Shown: positions 55,074-63,498 of the stretch, in pieces
Layout of the letters: each line of letters opens with the position of its first letter
Numbering within the stretch: position 1 is the stretch's first letter
Source: Alphaproteobacteria bacterium CG1_02_46_17
GTDB taxonomy: Bacteria > Pseudomonadota > Alphaproteobacteria > Micavibrionales > Micavibrionaceae
Direction of reading: 5' to 3'
Assembly (NCBI GenBank): GCA_001871905.1
Contig: MNUG01000019.1
Location: 104,752-168,751 of the forward strand
DNA: 64,000 nucleotides
The notes under the pieces: model-generated
The model's database searches: none
What the model saw: only the letters and a program-made list of their open reading frames with translations
Told to the model about the DNA's origin: nothing
Translations under genes and position numbers: made by a program

Positions 55074-56122
55074 CATCAGCTACGCAAACCATACAAAAGA
55101 ATGTTCAGGAATATTATGGAGAAACCCTGAAGGGAAGCTCCGACCTTAAAACCAGTGCCTGCTGCCCGATTGACGCAATACCGCAGCATTTAAGACCTCT
55201 GCTGGGAAGGGTGCATACGGAAGTGCAGGAAAAATTTTATGGCTGCGGCTCCCCAATCCCACAAGCCCTCGAAGGTATGACTGTCCTCGATCTGGGTTGC
55301 GGCACGGGACGCGATGTCTACATGCTCTCTCAGCTTGTTGGCAGCACGGGAAAAGTCATCGGTGTTGACATGACCGAAGCACAGCTGGCTGTGGCAAGAC
55401 AACATATCGACTATCACATGGGGGCTTTTGACTATGAGAAGCCGAATGTGGAATTTCACCATGGCTATATTGAGGATTTAAAATCTCTTGGCATTGCCGA
55501 TGCTTCGGTTGATGTCGTGGTCTCGAATTGCGTTATCAATCTTTCGGCCAATAAGGAGGCTGTATTTCGTGAGATTTTTCGAGTCCTAAAACCAGGTGGA
55601 GAACTTTATTTTTCGGATGTTTTTGCAGGGCGACGTGTGCCAGAGCATTTGCAGCATGATCAGGAAGTGTTGGGCGAATGTCTGGGGGGTGCGCTGTATA
55701 TCGAAGATTTTCGGCGCATGCTTCGTAATATCGGCTGTCTTGATTACCGTATGATGAGTAAAGGCCGTATTGCCCTGAACGACCCTATCATTGAACAGAA
55801 GGTCGGCATGATCGATTTTTATTCGATTACTGTACGTGCTTTCAAAAGTGATTTTGAAGATATCTGCGAGGATTACGGTCATGTTGTCACTTACAAAGGC
55901 ACGATTTCCGAAACCCCGCATGCTTTCCGCCTTGATGATCATCACCTCTTTAAAACGGGCATGCCGGAACGGGTCTGCGGCAACACCCTGAAAATGTTGG
56001 CTGAGACACGATTTGCAAAGCATTTCACTGTCATCGGGGATTTTTCAACGCATTACGGCGTGTTTGATTGTGCGCCATCCACAGGAACCGGAAGCAGCGC
56101 GCCCGCAGGCGCGTGCTGTTAA
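55070..56122 (+). CDS. arsM: Arsenite S-adenosylmethionine methyltransferase ArsM
   Basis: 350 residues from the ATG at 55070. The SAM site is VLDLGCGTGRDVYMLS; As(III)-binding candidates are Cys31-Cys32 (SACCPID), YGCGSPIP, VSNCVINLS and GECLGGALY. ArsM makes mono-, di- and trimethyl arsenic. The arrangement with arsS and the C-terminal Cys-Cys (ending GACC) fit the arsenosugar-linked subgroup. Ends 13 bp before the phosphorylase gene. Confidence 0.9.
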   Translation: MTSATQTIQKNVQEYYGETLKGSSDLKTSACCPIDAIPQHLRPLLGRVHTEVQEKFYGCGSPIPQALEGMTVLDLGCGTGRDVYMLSQLVGSTGKVIGVDMTEAQLAVARQHIDYHMGAFDYEKPNVEFHHGYIEDLKSLGIADASVDVVVSNCVINLSANKEAVFREIFRVLKPGGELYFSDVFAGRRVPEHLQHDQEVLGECLGGALYIEDFRRMLRNIGCLDYRMMSKGRIALNDPIIEQKVGMIDFYSITVRAFKSDFEDICEDYGHVVTYKGTISETPHAFRLDDHHLFKTGMPERVCGNTLKMLAETRFAKHFTVIGDFSTHYGVFDCAPSTGTGSSAPAGACC

Positions 56123-56135
56123 GAAAGGAAATATC

Positions 56136-56981
56136 ATGCTTGGCATCATTGGCGGGACTGGCTTTTATAAACTTGAGGGGCTGGAAGTTATCGAGGAGAT
56201 TGATGCGGATACGCCTTTCGGGAAGCCGTCCGCCCCTTTGGCGCGGGTGCGTTATGCGGATAAGGAAGTCATTTTCTTGCCACGACACGGCGCACGGCAT
56301 CAATTTTTGCCCCACGAGGTGAATTATCGCGCCAATATCTATGCGTTGAAGCAAGCTGGCATTCGTCAGATCGTCGGATTTTCAGCCATTGGTAGTTTGC
56401 GAGAAGACATCGCGCCTGGTGAGTTTGCTATACCGGAGCAATACATCGATTGGGTAAAAGATGGTCGCGTAAAGACATTTTTCGGCAGTGGAATCGCCGC
56501 GCATGTTTCGACAGCAAAACCCGTTTGTTCGAACCTCACACAAGCGCTTGCCGATGCGGCTCAACGAATAAACACCAAGCTTCATACCGGAAAAACCTAT
56601 ATCTGCGTGGACGGTCCGCGCCTTGGAACGCAGGCTGAAAGTCATTTCTTTCGCCAGATTGGAGGCGACCTTGTCGGCATGACCAATGTGCCGGAGGTAT
56701 TTTTGGCACGCGAAGCTCAGATCTGCTACGCCACGGTCGGCATCGCTACGGATTACGACTGCTGGAAGGAAGACCCAGCTGATCACGCTGATACCGCCAC
56801 CATCATCGCGCGGTATGGCGCAAGCCTTGTCAAAGCCAATGCGATGCTTAAGTCTTTTTTGGAAGCGCCACTTCCGAAAGCTGATCCGCTCATTCGTGAG
56901 AACTTGAGGGGTGCGATTATGACGCCTGACGAGACTTTATCAACGCAGGCACTCGATATGCTCACGGTTTTGAGGGCGTGA
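56136..56981 (+). CDS. 5'-methylthioadenosine / nucleoside phosphorylase, probably arsenosugar pathway
   Basis: 281 residues, ATG at 56136. Family segments: IIGGTGFYKLEGLEV, PRHGARHQFLPHEVNYRAN, YICVDGPRLGTQAES and GMTNVPEVFLAREAQ, with the substrate-site Asp in ATDYDCW. It fits the MTA-phosphorylase group. In arsenosugar gene sets a phosphorylase can remove adenine from 5'-deoxy-5'-dimethylarsinoyl-adenosine, leaving an arsinoyl-ribose-1-phosphate for transfer. Housekeeping methionine salvage is the alternative role, but the position argues for arsenic. Confidence 0.85.
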   Translation: MLGIIGGTGFYKLEGLEVIEEIDADTPFGKPSAPLARVRYADKEVIFLPRHGARHQFLPHEVNYRANIYALKQAGIRQIVGFSAIGSLREDIAPGEFAIPEQYIDWVKDGRVKTFFGSGIAAHVSTAKPVCSNLTQALADAAQRINTKLHTGKTYICVDGPRLGTQAESHFFRQIGGDLVGMTNVPEVFLAREAQICYATVGIATDYDCWKEDPADHADTATIIARYGASLVKANAMLKSFLEAPLPKADPLIRENLRGAIMTPDETLSTQALDMLTVLRA

Positions 56982-56985
56982 TTTC

Positions 56986-57675
56986 GTGAAATTATCCGTC
57001 ATCATTCCTTTGGCCATACAAGAACAAGCATGGAAGAGCTTGCTTCCCGATCTTGCCCATTTGCCGCCGAACAGCGAGATCATCCTAGCGTTACCCGAAG
57101 GTGCGCCGCATCTTGAGATTGTTGTACCGCATCCATGGATGACGATCAGACAAGTGAGTGAAGGCACAGGCCGCGCAGCGCAGATGAATGCCGCCGCACA
57201 CGGGGCCGAAGGTACACAATTGTGGTTTCTCCATGCGGATTCCCGTCTACGCGAAGATACCATCCCCGCCTTGCTGCGCAGACTTAGGCAATATCCTGAC
57301 TGGCTTTTATACGGTGATTTGAAATTTCTCTCCGATGCTACACACTTGATGAAAATCAACGAGATCGGTACATGGGTTCGGTCGCGCGTTCTTGGTATGC
57401 CCTTTGGCGATCAAGGTCTTTGCATCCGCAAGAAGCTTTTTCATGACATCGGCGGCTATCCTGAAAATGTGGCCTATGGTGAAGATCATGTCTTTGTCTG
57501 GCGCGCACGTGGGCGCGGGATTAAATTGCGCCCGATCGAAGCTCCTATCTATACGAGCGCCAGAAAATATCGAGACCGTGGTTGGCTGAAGACGACCATT
57601 CGCCATGTGACGTTAACCTATAAGCAGGCATGGCCTGAGTTTTGTCGTCTTGTGTTCCGGCGCGGTGCCGCATGA
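56986..57675 (+). CDS. Arsenosugar-type GT2 glycosyltransferase (TIGR04283-like)
   Basis: 229 residues from a GTG at 56986 (GAGG upstream). GT-A fold: LSVIIPLAI at the start, GRAAQMNAAAHGAEG near 65, FLHADSRL (the DxD-like metal site), and GDQGLCIRKKLF near 140. This pattern matches the glycosyltransferase family often found beside arsS. Acceptor unknown; glycerol or a lipid head group is plausible. It overlaps the next gene by 4 bp. Confidence 0.86.
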   Translation: MKLSVIIPLAIQEQAWKSLLPDLAHLPPNSEIILALPEGAPHLEIVVPHPWMTIRQVSEGTGRAAQMNAAAHGAEGTQLWFLHADSRLREDTIPALLRRLRQYPDWLLYGDLKFLSDATHLMKINEIGTWVRSRVLGMPFGDQGLCIRKKLFHDIGGYPENVAYGEDHVFVWRARGRGIKLRPIEAPIYTSARKYRDRGWLKTTIRHVTLTYKQAWPEFCRLVFRRGAA

Positions 57676-58352
57676 CAGGCGCACTCGCCATTTTTGCCAA
57701 AACGCCAGGGCTGTCTCCGATCAAGACCCGCCTTGCTGTGGACATCGGCATACCAAAAGCTGAGCAGTTTTATCTGCATAGCGTTCAATGTCTTGAAGCC
57801 CTTGCTTTAAGGGTTGTTGAGGCAACTGGTGGTGACCTTGTGCCCTATTGGGCAGTCGGAGAAGAAAACGGACTTGATTGTCCGCTCTGGCAAAATATGG
57901 ATCGTTTATGGACAGGTGCTGGAGGATTGGGCGAACGGCTGGATCACGTCTATTCATCTCTTCTTAAGAAACATGATCACGTTATTCTTATTGGAACTGA
58001 TAGTCCCCAATTGCAGCCCGATATTCTGATTGCGGCGCACCAACACCTAAGGACAAAGACAGGCCATGTTATCGGCCCCGCAGAGGATGGCGGTTATTAT
58101 CTTTACGGTGGTCACGAGCCTCTGCCACACGATTTATGGCTTTCTGTTCCCTACAGTGTTTCCACCACATGCAATATTTTTGTTGAAAAGCTCACTTCCC
58201 ACGGAAGGGTGCATTTTCTTCAAATGGATTTTGACGTTGATATGTCTGATGACCTGAGGAAGTTACTCAAGAGAAAAGATGATATGAAAACAAAGCCCCA
58301 GAGAGAACTCTTGGCGTGGCTTGCTTCGATAGAGGAGAATGCTCAGTGCTAG
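57672..58352 (+). CDS. DUF2064 / TIGR04282-like arsenosugar glycosyltransferase
   Basis: 226 residues from the ATG at 57672. GALAIFAKTPGLSPIKTRLA near the start and IGTDSPQLQPDIL near 116 are the signature of this nucleotidyltransferase-like GT-A family, which accompanies arsS. GPAEDGGYYLYGG near 147 is also conserved. It could activate or transfer the arsinoyl-ribose. It ends 7 bp past the next gene's start, so the two overlap. Confidence 0.86.
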   Translation: MTGALAIFAKTPGLSPIKTRLAVDIGIPKAEQFYLHSVQCLEALALRVVEATGGDLVPYWAVGEENGLDCPLWQNMDRLWTGAGGLGERLDHVYSSLLKKHDHVILIGTDSPQLQPDILIAAHQHLRTKTGHVIGPAEDGGYYLYGGHEPLPHDLWLSVPYSVSTTCNIFVEKLTSHGRVHFLQMDFDVDMSDDLRKLLKRKDDMKTKPQRELLAWLASIEENAQC

Positions 58353-58954
58353 ATTCAACGGTTAGAAAGTTGATAGATCCAACCCTCAATACCATTGCCA
58401 GGTTGCTGGCAAAATGTGGCATTGGCGCTAATACACTAACGATCATTGGCTTTATTTTTTCTGTCTTAGGTTTTATCACGGTTGCTTTTCAAGCATATGG
58501 TCTGACAATTTTATTTATTGCCTTAAGTAGAACGATGGATGGGTTGGATGGGCCTTTAGCACGGCAAACAAAAGCAACTGATTTCGGCGGTTATCTCGAT
58601 ATCGTTCTCGATTTTATATTCTATGCTGGAACTGTTTTCTTTTTTGCTGTGGGGCAACCAAGCTTCGCATTGCCAGCTGCCTTTCTTATTTTCAGTTTTA
58701 TGGGGACAGGAAGTTCTTTCTTAGCCTACGCAATTATGGCAGAAAAACACGATATAAATCACGATAAGCAGGGTAAAAAATCTTTTTTCTATTTGCAAGG
58801 TCTCACAGAAGGCACGGAAACGATATTGGTCATCATTCTGATATGTTTTTTTCCAAGCCACTTTGATTGGATCGCTTACATATTCGGTGCGTTGTGTTGG
58901 CTGACAACCATCGGCAGGATTCGTCAGGCTGCAAAAGACTTTAAAGATATATAG
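58346..58954 (+). CDS. CDP-alcohol phosphatidyltransferase
   Basis: 202 residues from a GTG at 58346 (GAGGAG at 58332-58337). The family motif is complete: DGLDGPLARQTKATDFGG followed by YLDIVLDF, i.e. DG..AR..G...D...D. Five or six hydrophobic helices. The enzymes transfer a phosphatidyl group from CDP-diacylglycerol to an alcohol. Within this operon the natural alcohol acceptor is an arsenosugar-glycerol, giving arsenosugar phospholipid; a role in normal phospholipid synthesis is less likely because of the context. Confidence 0.86.
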   Translation: MLDSTVRKLIDPTLNTIARLLAKCGIGANTLTIIGFIFSVLGFITVAFQAYGLTILFIALSRTMDGLDGPLARQTKATDFGGYLDIVLDFIFYAGTVFFFAVGQPSFALPAAFLIFSFMGTGSSFLAYAIMAEKHDINHDKQGKKSFFYLQGLTEGTETILVIILICFFPSHFDWIAYIFGALCWLTTIGRIRQAAKDFKDI

Positions 58955-58966
58955 ATGGGAGAATGC

Positions 58967-59722
58967 ATGAATACACGTTTTAAAGTTTTCTTGGGGCTGT
59001 TGCTCTTTTTTCTATTTTCACTTTCTGCTTCAATGGTATCGGCAGCAGATACGTATGCCGCACCTTATGATGCTCTTTTGCATCAATATGTGCACCAAGG
59101 AACCAAGGTTGGAATCACGGCAAATCTTGTTGATTACGGCGCATGGGCGCAAGACCAACGCCACGCGCAAGCGATGGACGCTCTTGTCAAGACGGATCCA
59201 TTTAAACTTTCCTCAGCTGAGGCAAAGGTGTTCTGGATCAATACCTATAACCTGCTGACGATAGATTTGATTGTCAAAAATCCTGATATTGAAAGCATCA
59301 AGGATCTGGGAACGCTTCTACAAAGCCCTTGGAAAGCGCATTCATGGGAGATTGCCGGAAAGAAATACACCCTCGACGATATTGAGCATGGCATCCTGCG
59401 CAAAATGAAAGATCCGCGCATTCACATGGCCATTGTCTGTGCATCGCTTTCTTGCCCAGATATTCGTAACGAGGCCTATCAAACGAAAACTTTGGATTCC
59501 CAGCTGGACGATCAGGCACGAAAGTTTCTAGTCAATTCGACGAAGGGATTAAAAGGCACACCATCTGGCCTGATGCTTTCACCGATCTTTAAATGGTTTT
59601 CTGAGGATTTTGGCGGCGAGAAAGGCGTTTTAGTCTTTGTGAGAAAATACGGTTCTATATCTTCCGACGACAAAAATATAAATGATTATTTCGACTACGA
59701 TTGGAGCCTGAATAAGCCATGA
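58967..59722 (+). CDS. DUF547 exported protein
   Basis: 251 residues from the ATG at 58967 with GGGAG upstream. Signal peptide ending in VSAADT. DUF547 segments: AKVFWINTYNLLTIDLIV near 84, YTLDDIEHGILRKM near 130, and HMAIVCASLSCPDIRNEAY with conserved cysteines near 155. The fold is transglutaminase-like; a Cys near 160 and nearby His may be catalytic. The biological role is unknown. Its stop overlaps arsC (ATGA). Confidence 0.85.
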   Translation: MNTRFKVFLGLLLFFLFSLSASMVSAADTYAAPYDALLHQYVHQGTKVGITANLVDYGAWAQDQRHAQAMDALVKTDPFKLSSAEAKVFWINTYNLLTIDLIVKNPDIESIKDLGTLLQSPWKAHSWEIAGKKYTLDDIEHGILRKMKDPRIHMAIVCASLSCPDIRNEAYQTKTLDSQLDDQARKFLVNSTKGLKGTPSGLMLSPIFKWFSEDFGGEKGVLVFVRKYGSISSDDKNINDYFDYDWSLNKP

Positions 59723-60225
59723 CATCCGTCCATACGCCTCCCTTCAAGGTTCTCTTTTTGTGCACGGCGAATTCCGCGCGAAGCATTCTGTCCGAAGCCT
59801 TGCTGCGCCACGAGGGAAAGGAGCGTTTCCAGTCTTTCAGCGCGGGCAGTAAACCTTCGAGTAAAGTCAATCCTGTCGCCGTCCAACTTCTTGCTATGCG
59901 CGGTATCCCGATTGATGGATTAAGCAGCAAAAGCTGGCATATATTTGAAGGAGAGAGTGCACCGCAGATGGACTTCGTATTCACCGTATGCGGCAATGCA
60001 CGCGATGAGGAATGCCCCGTCTGGCCTGGACATCCTGTCACGGCACATTGGGGTATTTCTGATCCTGCAGCTGTCACAGGAAGTGATGTAGAGCGTCTCG
60101 CTGCATTCGAGAGTGCCTATGCCCTTCTGCAAAAGAAAATCCGCATGCTCATTGCATTACCCCTTGAAAATATGTCGGATTCCGAACGGCGTGCCGCCTG
60201 CAAAGATATAGGAGATATCCTTTGA
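59719..60225 (+). CDS. arsC: Thioredoxin-dependent arsenate reductase ArsC (LMW-PTP type)
   Basis: 168 residues. The CX5R loop is CTANSARS (Cys15 to Arg21). A second pair, CGNARDEEC (Cys91-Cys99), matches the cysteine relay of thioredoxin-dependent ArsC. It reduces As(V) to As(III), the substrate of ArsM. No arsR, arsB or acr3 is adjacent. Its stop overlaps the start of the outer-membrane gene. Confidence 0.93.
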   Translation: MTSVHTPPFKVLFLCTANSARSILSEALLRHEGKERFQSFSAGSKPSSKVNPVAVQLLAMRGIPIDGLSSKSWHIFEGESAPQMDFVFTVCGNARDEECPVWPGHPVTAHWGISDPAAVTGSDVERLAAFESAYALLQKKIRMLIALPLENMSDSERRAACKDIGDIL

Positions 60226-60824
60226 AAGGAATCGAACGCTTAACGTTAAAGGTCAACTTTCTTCTGGCGCTAATCGTCCTCTTGCCGACCTCAGTGCAGG
60301 CATCAAATAAGGTGTCCAGTCCTGACGTTACCAAGGACAAAGTCGAGCTTGAATATCGCGGCGGGTACGATATTGACGAGGATGATAATAAAGACGGCAA
60401 CCAGCTTCATAAATTTGTGGCTAATTACGGCCTGACGGATCGATGGAGAATGGAAACTAAGGGCATTTTAGCCGAGAGCAGTAAAGGTTATGATTGGACA
60501 GCTTTGGAATGGTCAAACAGGTTTCAGATTCTTAAAGGGGATGAAGGGCTTCCTAAACTTTCCATCCAGGGCAATTACAAATTTTCTCTTCAATCGGGAA
60601 AGCCTGACAAGTTCGAAGCCACGGTTTTAATGAGTAAAGACATGGGATCGTTGACCCATGTCACGAACATCAACTTTGAGAATGAGGTTGGATCATATGC
60701 CAAGGATGGTACAGATTTTAATGTGAGATGGAAAACAAAATATCGTTACCGACCATCTTTCGAGCCTGGTGTGGAGCTGTTCATGGACTTTGGCAAGTTC
60801 GGAACGGAGACGTCTGGCCCTAGA

Positions 60825-60832
60825 AAATATCA
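60825..60832. repeat. Left target-site duplication of the IS66 element
   Basis: AAATATCA, repeated exactly at 63491-63498. Eight bp is the standard IS66 duplication length. Confidence 0.95.
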
Positions 60833-60854
60833 GTAAGCGTCCGGTGACGACCGC
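60833..60854. repeat. Left terminal inverted repeat of IS66
   Basis: 22 bp, perfect match to the reverse complement of 63469-63490; begins GTAAGCGTCCGGTGACG. Confidence 0.96.
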
Positions 60855-60886
60855 CTACCGCGCTCATTAGTAATGATGCAAGGTAT

Positions 60887-60906
60887 CGATAGGCCCCCAC
60901 CTAAAA
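60887..60906. repeat. Left copy of a 20-bp direct repeat inside IS66
   Basis: CGATAGGCCCCCACCTAAAA also occurs at 63419-63438 in the same orientation. Both lie just inside the termini and could bind the transposase or give internal deletion. Confidence 0.9.
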
Positions 60907-60924
60907 ATAAGCGGGCACCTAACG

Positions 60925-61383
60925 ATGCATATTGAAGAGAACAAACCTATTTCCGTGAGAGAAGCGAACCGGCAACGACAGATGTTGCTGGCTGGAGAGC
61001 CGCGCCGCCGGTACAGCCTGGATTTCAAGCTGAAGGTTTTGGAAGAGGCGGCAGCGCCGGGTGCCTCGGTTGCAGGGATCGCGCTGCGGCACCGGATGAA
61101 TACGAATGTGATATTCCGCTGGCGGCGGATGCTGCGTGATGGATGTCTGACGGGCCCGTCGGAGCAAGCGCTGTTGCCAGCGCCGAGCAATTTTATCCCT
61201 GTGCATGTGATGGACGAAGCACCTGCGCAGGACGATCGTGTGCAGATTGAAACCGGGCCGCGTGATGCTGGCGATGGGGCGATGGAGATTGTCTTGCCCT
61301 CGGGGGCCACCATTCGGGCATGGGCCGATGTTGATGAGAGGGCTCTGGCGCGGGTGCTGGGTGTGGTGCGTGACCGGGCATGA
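60925..61383 (+). CDS. tnpA: IS66 accessory protein TnpA
   Basis: 152 residues. RRRYSLDFKLKVLEEA and GVAGIALRHRMNTNVIFRWR-like sequence form a Tnp_1-type helix-turn-helix, followed by a variable linker and VLPSGATIRAWADVD at the end, typical of IS66 OrfA. It overlaps tnpB by 4 bp (ATGA), so translation is coupled. Confidence 0.93.
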   Translation: MHIEENKPISVREANRQRQMLLAGEPRRRYSLDFKLKVLEEAAAPGASVAGIALRHRMNTNVIFRWRRMLRDGCLTGPSEQALLPAPSNFIPVHVMDEAPAQDDRVQIETGPRDAGDGAMEIVLPSGATIRAWADVDERALARVLGVVRDRA

Positions 61384-61733
61384 TGAAGCTTCCGGCCAAT
61401 ACGAGGGTTTATCTCTCGTGCCGCACCACTGATATGCGCAAAGGCTTTGAGGGCTTGGCGGCGGAGGCCAAGCACGTTCTTCACGCCGATCCCTTCAGCG
61501 GCCATCTGTTCGTGTTCCGGGGCAAGCGCGGGGACTATGTGAAGATCCTGTACTGGGATGGCACGGGGATGTGTCTGTTTGCCAAACGACTTGAAAAATC
61601 ACGCTTCGTGTGGCCGCCGATTGTGGATGGCGGATTGCAGATCAATACGGCGCAGCTGGGGATGTTGCTGGAGGGGATGGACTGGCGGCGAACGGTGATG
61701 CCCGAGGCACCGCGCGTGCCGGTGTATGCGTGA
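61380..61733 (+). CDS. tnpB: IS66 accessory protein TnpB
   Basis: 117 residues, normal for IS66 OrfB. Diagnostic sequence: YLSCRTTDMRKGFEGLAAEA at the start, GHLFVFRGKRGDYVKILYWD and FAKRLEKSRFVWP. Required for efficient transposition, with unknown molecular role. Confidence 0.96.
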   Translation: MMKLPANTRVYLSCRTTDMRKGFEGLAAEAKHVLHADPFSGHLFVFRGKRGDYVKILYWDGTGMCLFAKRLEKSRFVWPPIVDGGLQINTAQLGMLLEGMDWRRTVMPEAPRVPVYA

Positions 61734-61814
61734 TTTTATGATGGCTCATAAAAGAATCGAAAGCGGCCCAACAACGAAAACACATTGCCGGTGCTGCCTG
61801 CTATAATTTTTAGC

Positions 61815-63404
61815 ATGAACGCCGTGCGTAAAGAGTTGCCGTTAGACCACGATGAACTGCGGGCTTTTGCGAAAGAATTGCAGGCGGAATACATTGCCGT
61901 TCAATCGGAATATCTCGCCGTTCAGGCCGAGCTTTACGCCAAGACCCTGCACATCGAAAAACTCAAAGTTCAGCTGGCGACGTTGCGACGGGCCCGGTTC
62001 GGGTCGTCTTCTGAGAAGATCGACCGTGAGATCGAGCAGCTTGAGCTGCTGATTACGGACATGGAAGAGCTGCATGCCCAATCCGATGAGCGGCTGCAGC
62101 CAGCGGAAACAACATCACCGGCACAAACCCGCCAGCGCGTGCAGCCGGTGCGGCGAGCCTTGCCGGACCATCTTCCCCGCGAGCGGGTGGTACATGATGC
62201 GCCTTGCGCCTGCCCGGAATGCGGCAGCACGAAGCTCTCGATGATGGGAACGGATGAGCGCGAAGTTCTGGAATACGTACCCTCTCAGTTCAAGGTGGTG
62301 GTGCATGTGCGCCCGAAACTGAGCTGCCGGAGCTGCGAGCGGATCACACAGCCTGCGATGCCGAGCCTGCCGATTGAGCGCGGCCTTCCGGGGCCGGGGT
62401 TGCTGGCCCATGTCCTCATGTCAAAATACGGCGATCACCTGCCGCTGCACCGTCAAAGCGAGATGTTCGCCCGTCAGGGCGTAGAGATCGAGCGCTCGAC
62501 GCTGGCGGACTGGGTAGGGCGCATGGCGTATCTTCTGGAGCCGCTGGCGGAGGAGATTGCGGGGCACGTAAGAGCGGGCCGGGCGATCCATGCTGATGAT
62601 ACGCCAGTCCCGGTGCTGGAGCCGGGCCGGGGAAGCACACGAACGGGGCGATTATGGGTGGCCGTGCGGGATGAGCGGCCCTGGGGCTCTGGCGTGCCGC
62701 CCGGTGCCTATTACCGGTACGCGCCTGATCGAAAGGCGGAACAGGCGCGGGCTCTGCTCAAGGATTGCGAGGGGTTCTTGCATGCCGATGCCTATGGCGG
62801 GTTCAAACCGCTCTACCAGCCACATCCGATCACCGGGGCTGTATCATTGCGCGAAGTTGCGTGCTGGGCGCATGCGCGGCGCAAGATCTATGAGGTCCAT
62901 GAGCAAACACGCTCGCCGGCGGCGGGGCACCTGCTGGATCGGATCGGCGAACTCTTCGCCATCGAGGCCGCCATCCGGGGCAAAGCGCCCGCAGAAAGAC
63001 TGGCCGCACGCATCAGCCAAGCCGTTCCGCTGCTTAGCCGGCTCAAAACGGAGTGCGAAGCCACGCTCGCGCAGGTCAGCGGCAAAAGCGCCTTCGCGCA
63101 GGCGCTCAGATACGCACTCACCCGCTGGGCCTCGCTGACCCGCTACACAGAAGATGGCCGCCTTGAGATCAGCAACAACGCCGCCGAGCGCGCCATCCGC
63201 CCCTTGGCTCTGGGCCGGAAAAACTGGCTCTTCGCCGGTTCCAATGCGGGCGGCGAACGCGCCGCCGTCATCTACACCCTGATCGAAACCGCCCGCATGA
63301 ACGGCGTCGAGCCTGAAGCTTATCTCCGCACCGTCATCGACCGCATCGCCGATCACCCGATGAAAAAGATCGACCAGCTTCTGCCCTGGAACATCGCACT
63401 GTAA
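61815..63404 (+). CDS. tnpC: IS66 transposase TnpC (DDE)
   Basis: 529 residues from the ATG at 61815; a TTG at 61785 is open but less likely. Order: a coiled-coil N-terminus, the zinc-finger-type CACPECGS, then HVRPKLSCRSCER, and a DDE catalytic domain with IHADDTPVPVL (first Asp), HADAYGGFKPLY (second Asp) and the Glu in ISNNAAERAIRPLALGRKNW. No stop or frameshift, so the enzyme should work. Confidence 0.96.
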   Translation: MNAVRKELPLDHDELRAFAKELQAEYIAVQSEYLAVQAELYAKTLHIEKLKVQLATLRRARFGSSSEKIDREIEQLELLITDMEELHAQSDERLQPAETTSPAQTRQRVQPVRRALPDHLPRERVVHDAPCACPECGSTKLSMMGTDEREVLEYVPSQFKVVVHVRPKLSCRSCERITQPAMPSLPIERGLPGPGLLAHVLMSKYGDHLPLHRQSEMFARQGVEIERSTLADWVGRMAYLLEPLAEEIAGHVRAGRAIHADDTPVPVLEPGRGSTRTGRLWVAVRDERPWGSGVPPGAYYRYAPDRKAEQARALLKDCEGFLHADAYGGFKPLYQPHPITGAVSLREVACWAHARRKIYEVHEQTRSPAAGHLLDRIGELFAIEAAIRGKAPAERLAARISQAVPLLSRLKTECEATLAQVSGKSAFAQALRYALTRWASLTRYTEDGRLEISNNAAERAIRPLALGRKNWLFAGSNAGGERAAVIYTLIETARMNGVEPEAYLRTVIDRIADHPMKKIDQLLPWNIAL

Positions 63405-63418
63405 AAACCCGGAAGCAC

Positions 63419-63438
63419 CGATAGGCCCCCACCTAAAA
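63419..63438. repeat. Right copy of the 20-bp direct repeat inside IS66
   Basis: Same sequence and orientation as 60887-60906. Here an AGGTGG follows, so the right copy can also form a short hairpin with its own CCACCT. Confidence 0.9.
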
Positions 63439-63468
63439 TAGGTGGATACCTATCAATGCATCGCTGAT

Positions 63469-63490
63469 GCGGTCGTCACCGGACGCTTAC
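63469..63490. repeat. Right terminal inverted repeat of IS66
   Basis: 22 bp, ends CGGACGCTTAC, perfect partner of the left end. Confidence 0.96.
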
Positions 63491-63498
63491 AAATATCA
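63491..63498. repeat. Right target-site duplication of the IS66 element
   Basis: AAATATCA, identical to 60825-60832; confirms a transposition event rather than a rearrangement. Confidence 0.95.

Larger units (their letters stand above)
60833..63490 (+). mobile_element. Complete IS66-family insertion sequence (2658 bp)
   Basis: Terminal inverted repeats are perfect over 22 bp (60833-60854 and 63469-63490) and begin GTAAGCG, the IS66 signature. Three genes tnpA, tnpB and tnpC are intact and in order. The 8-bp AAATATCA flanks it. The element is far richer in G+C than its surroundings, so it was acquired recently from a different host. It may still move. Confidence 0.97.

Noticed and set aside
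62844-63356. Long antisense frame inside tnpC
   Set aside because: Typical shadow of GC-rich coding sequence; no ribosome-binding site.
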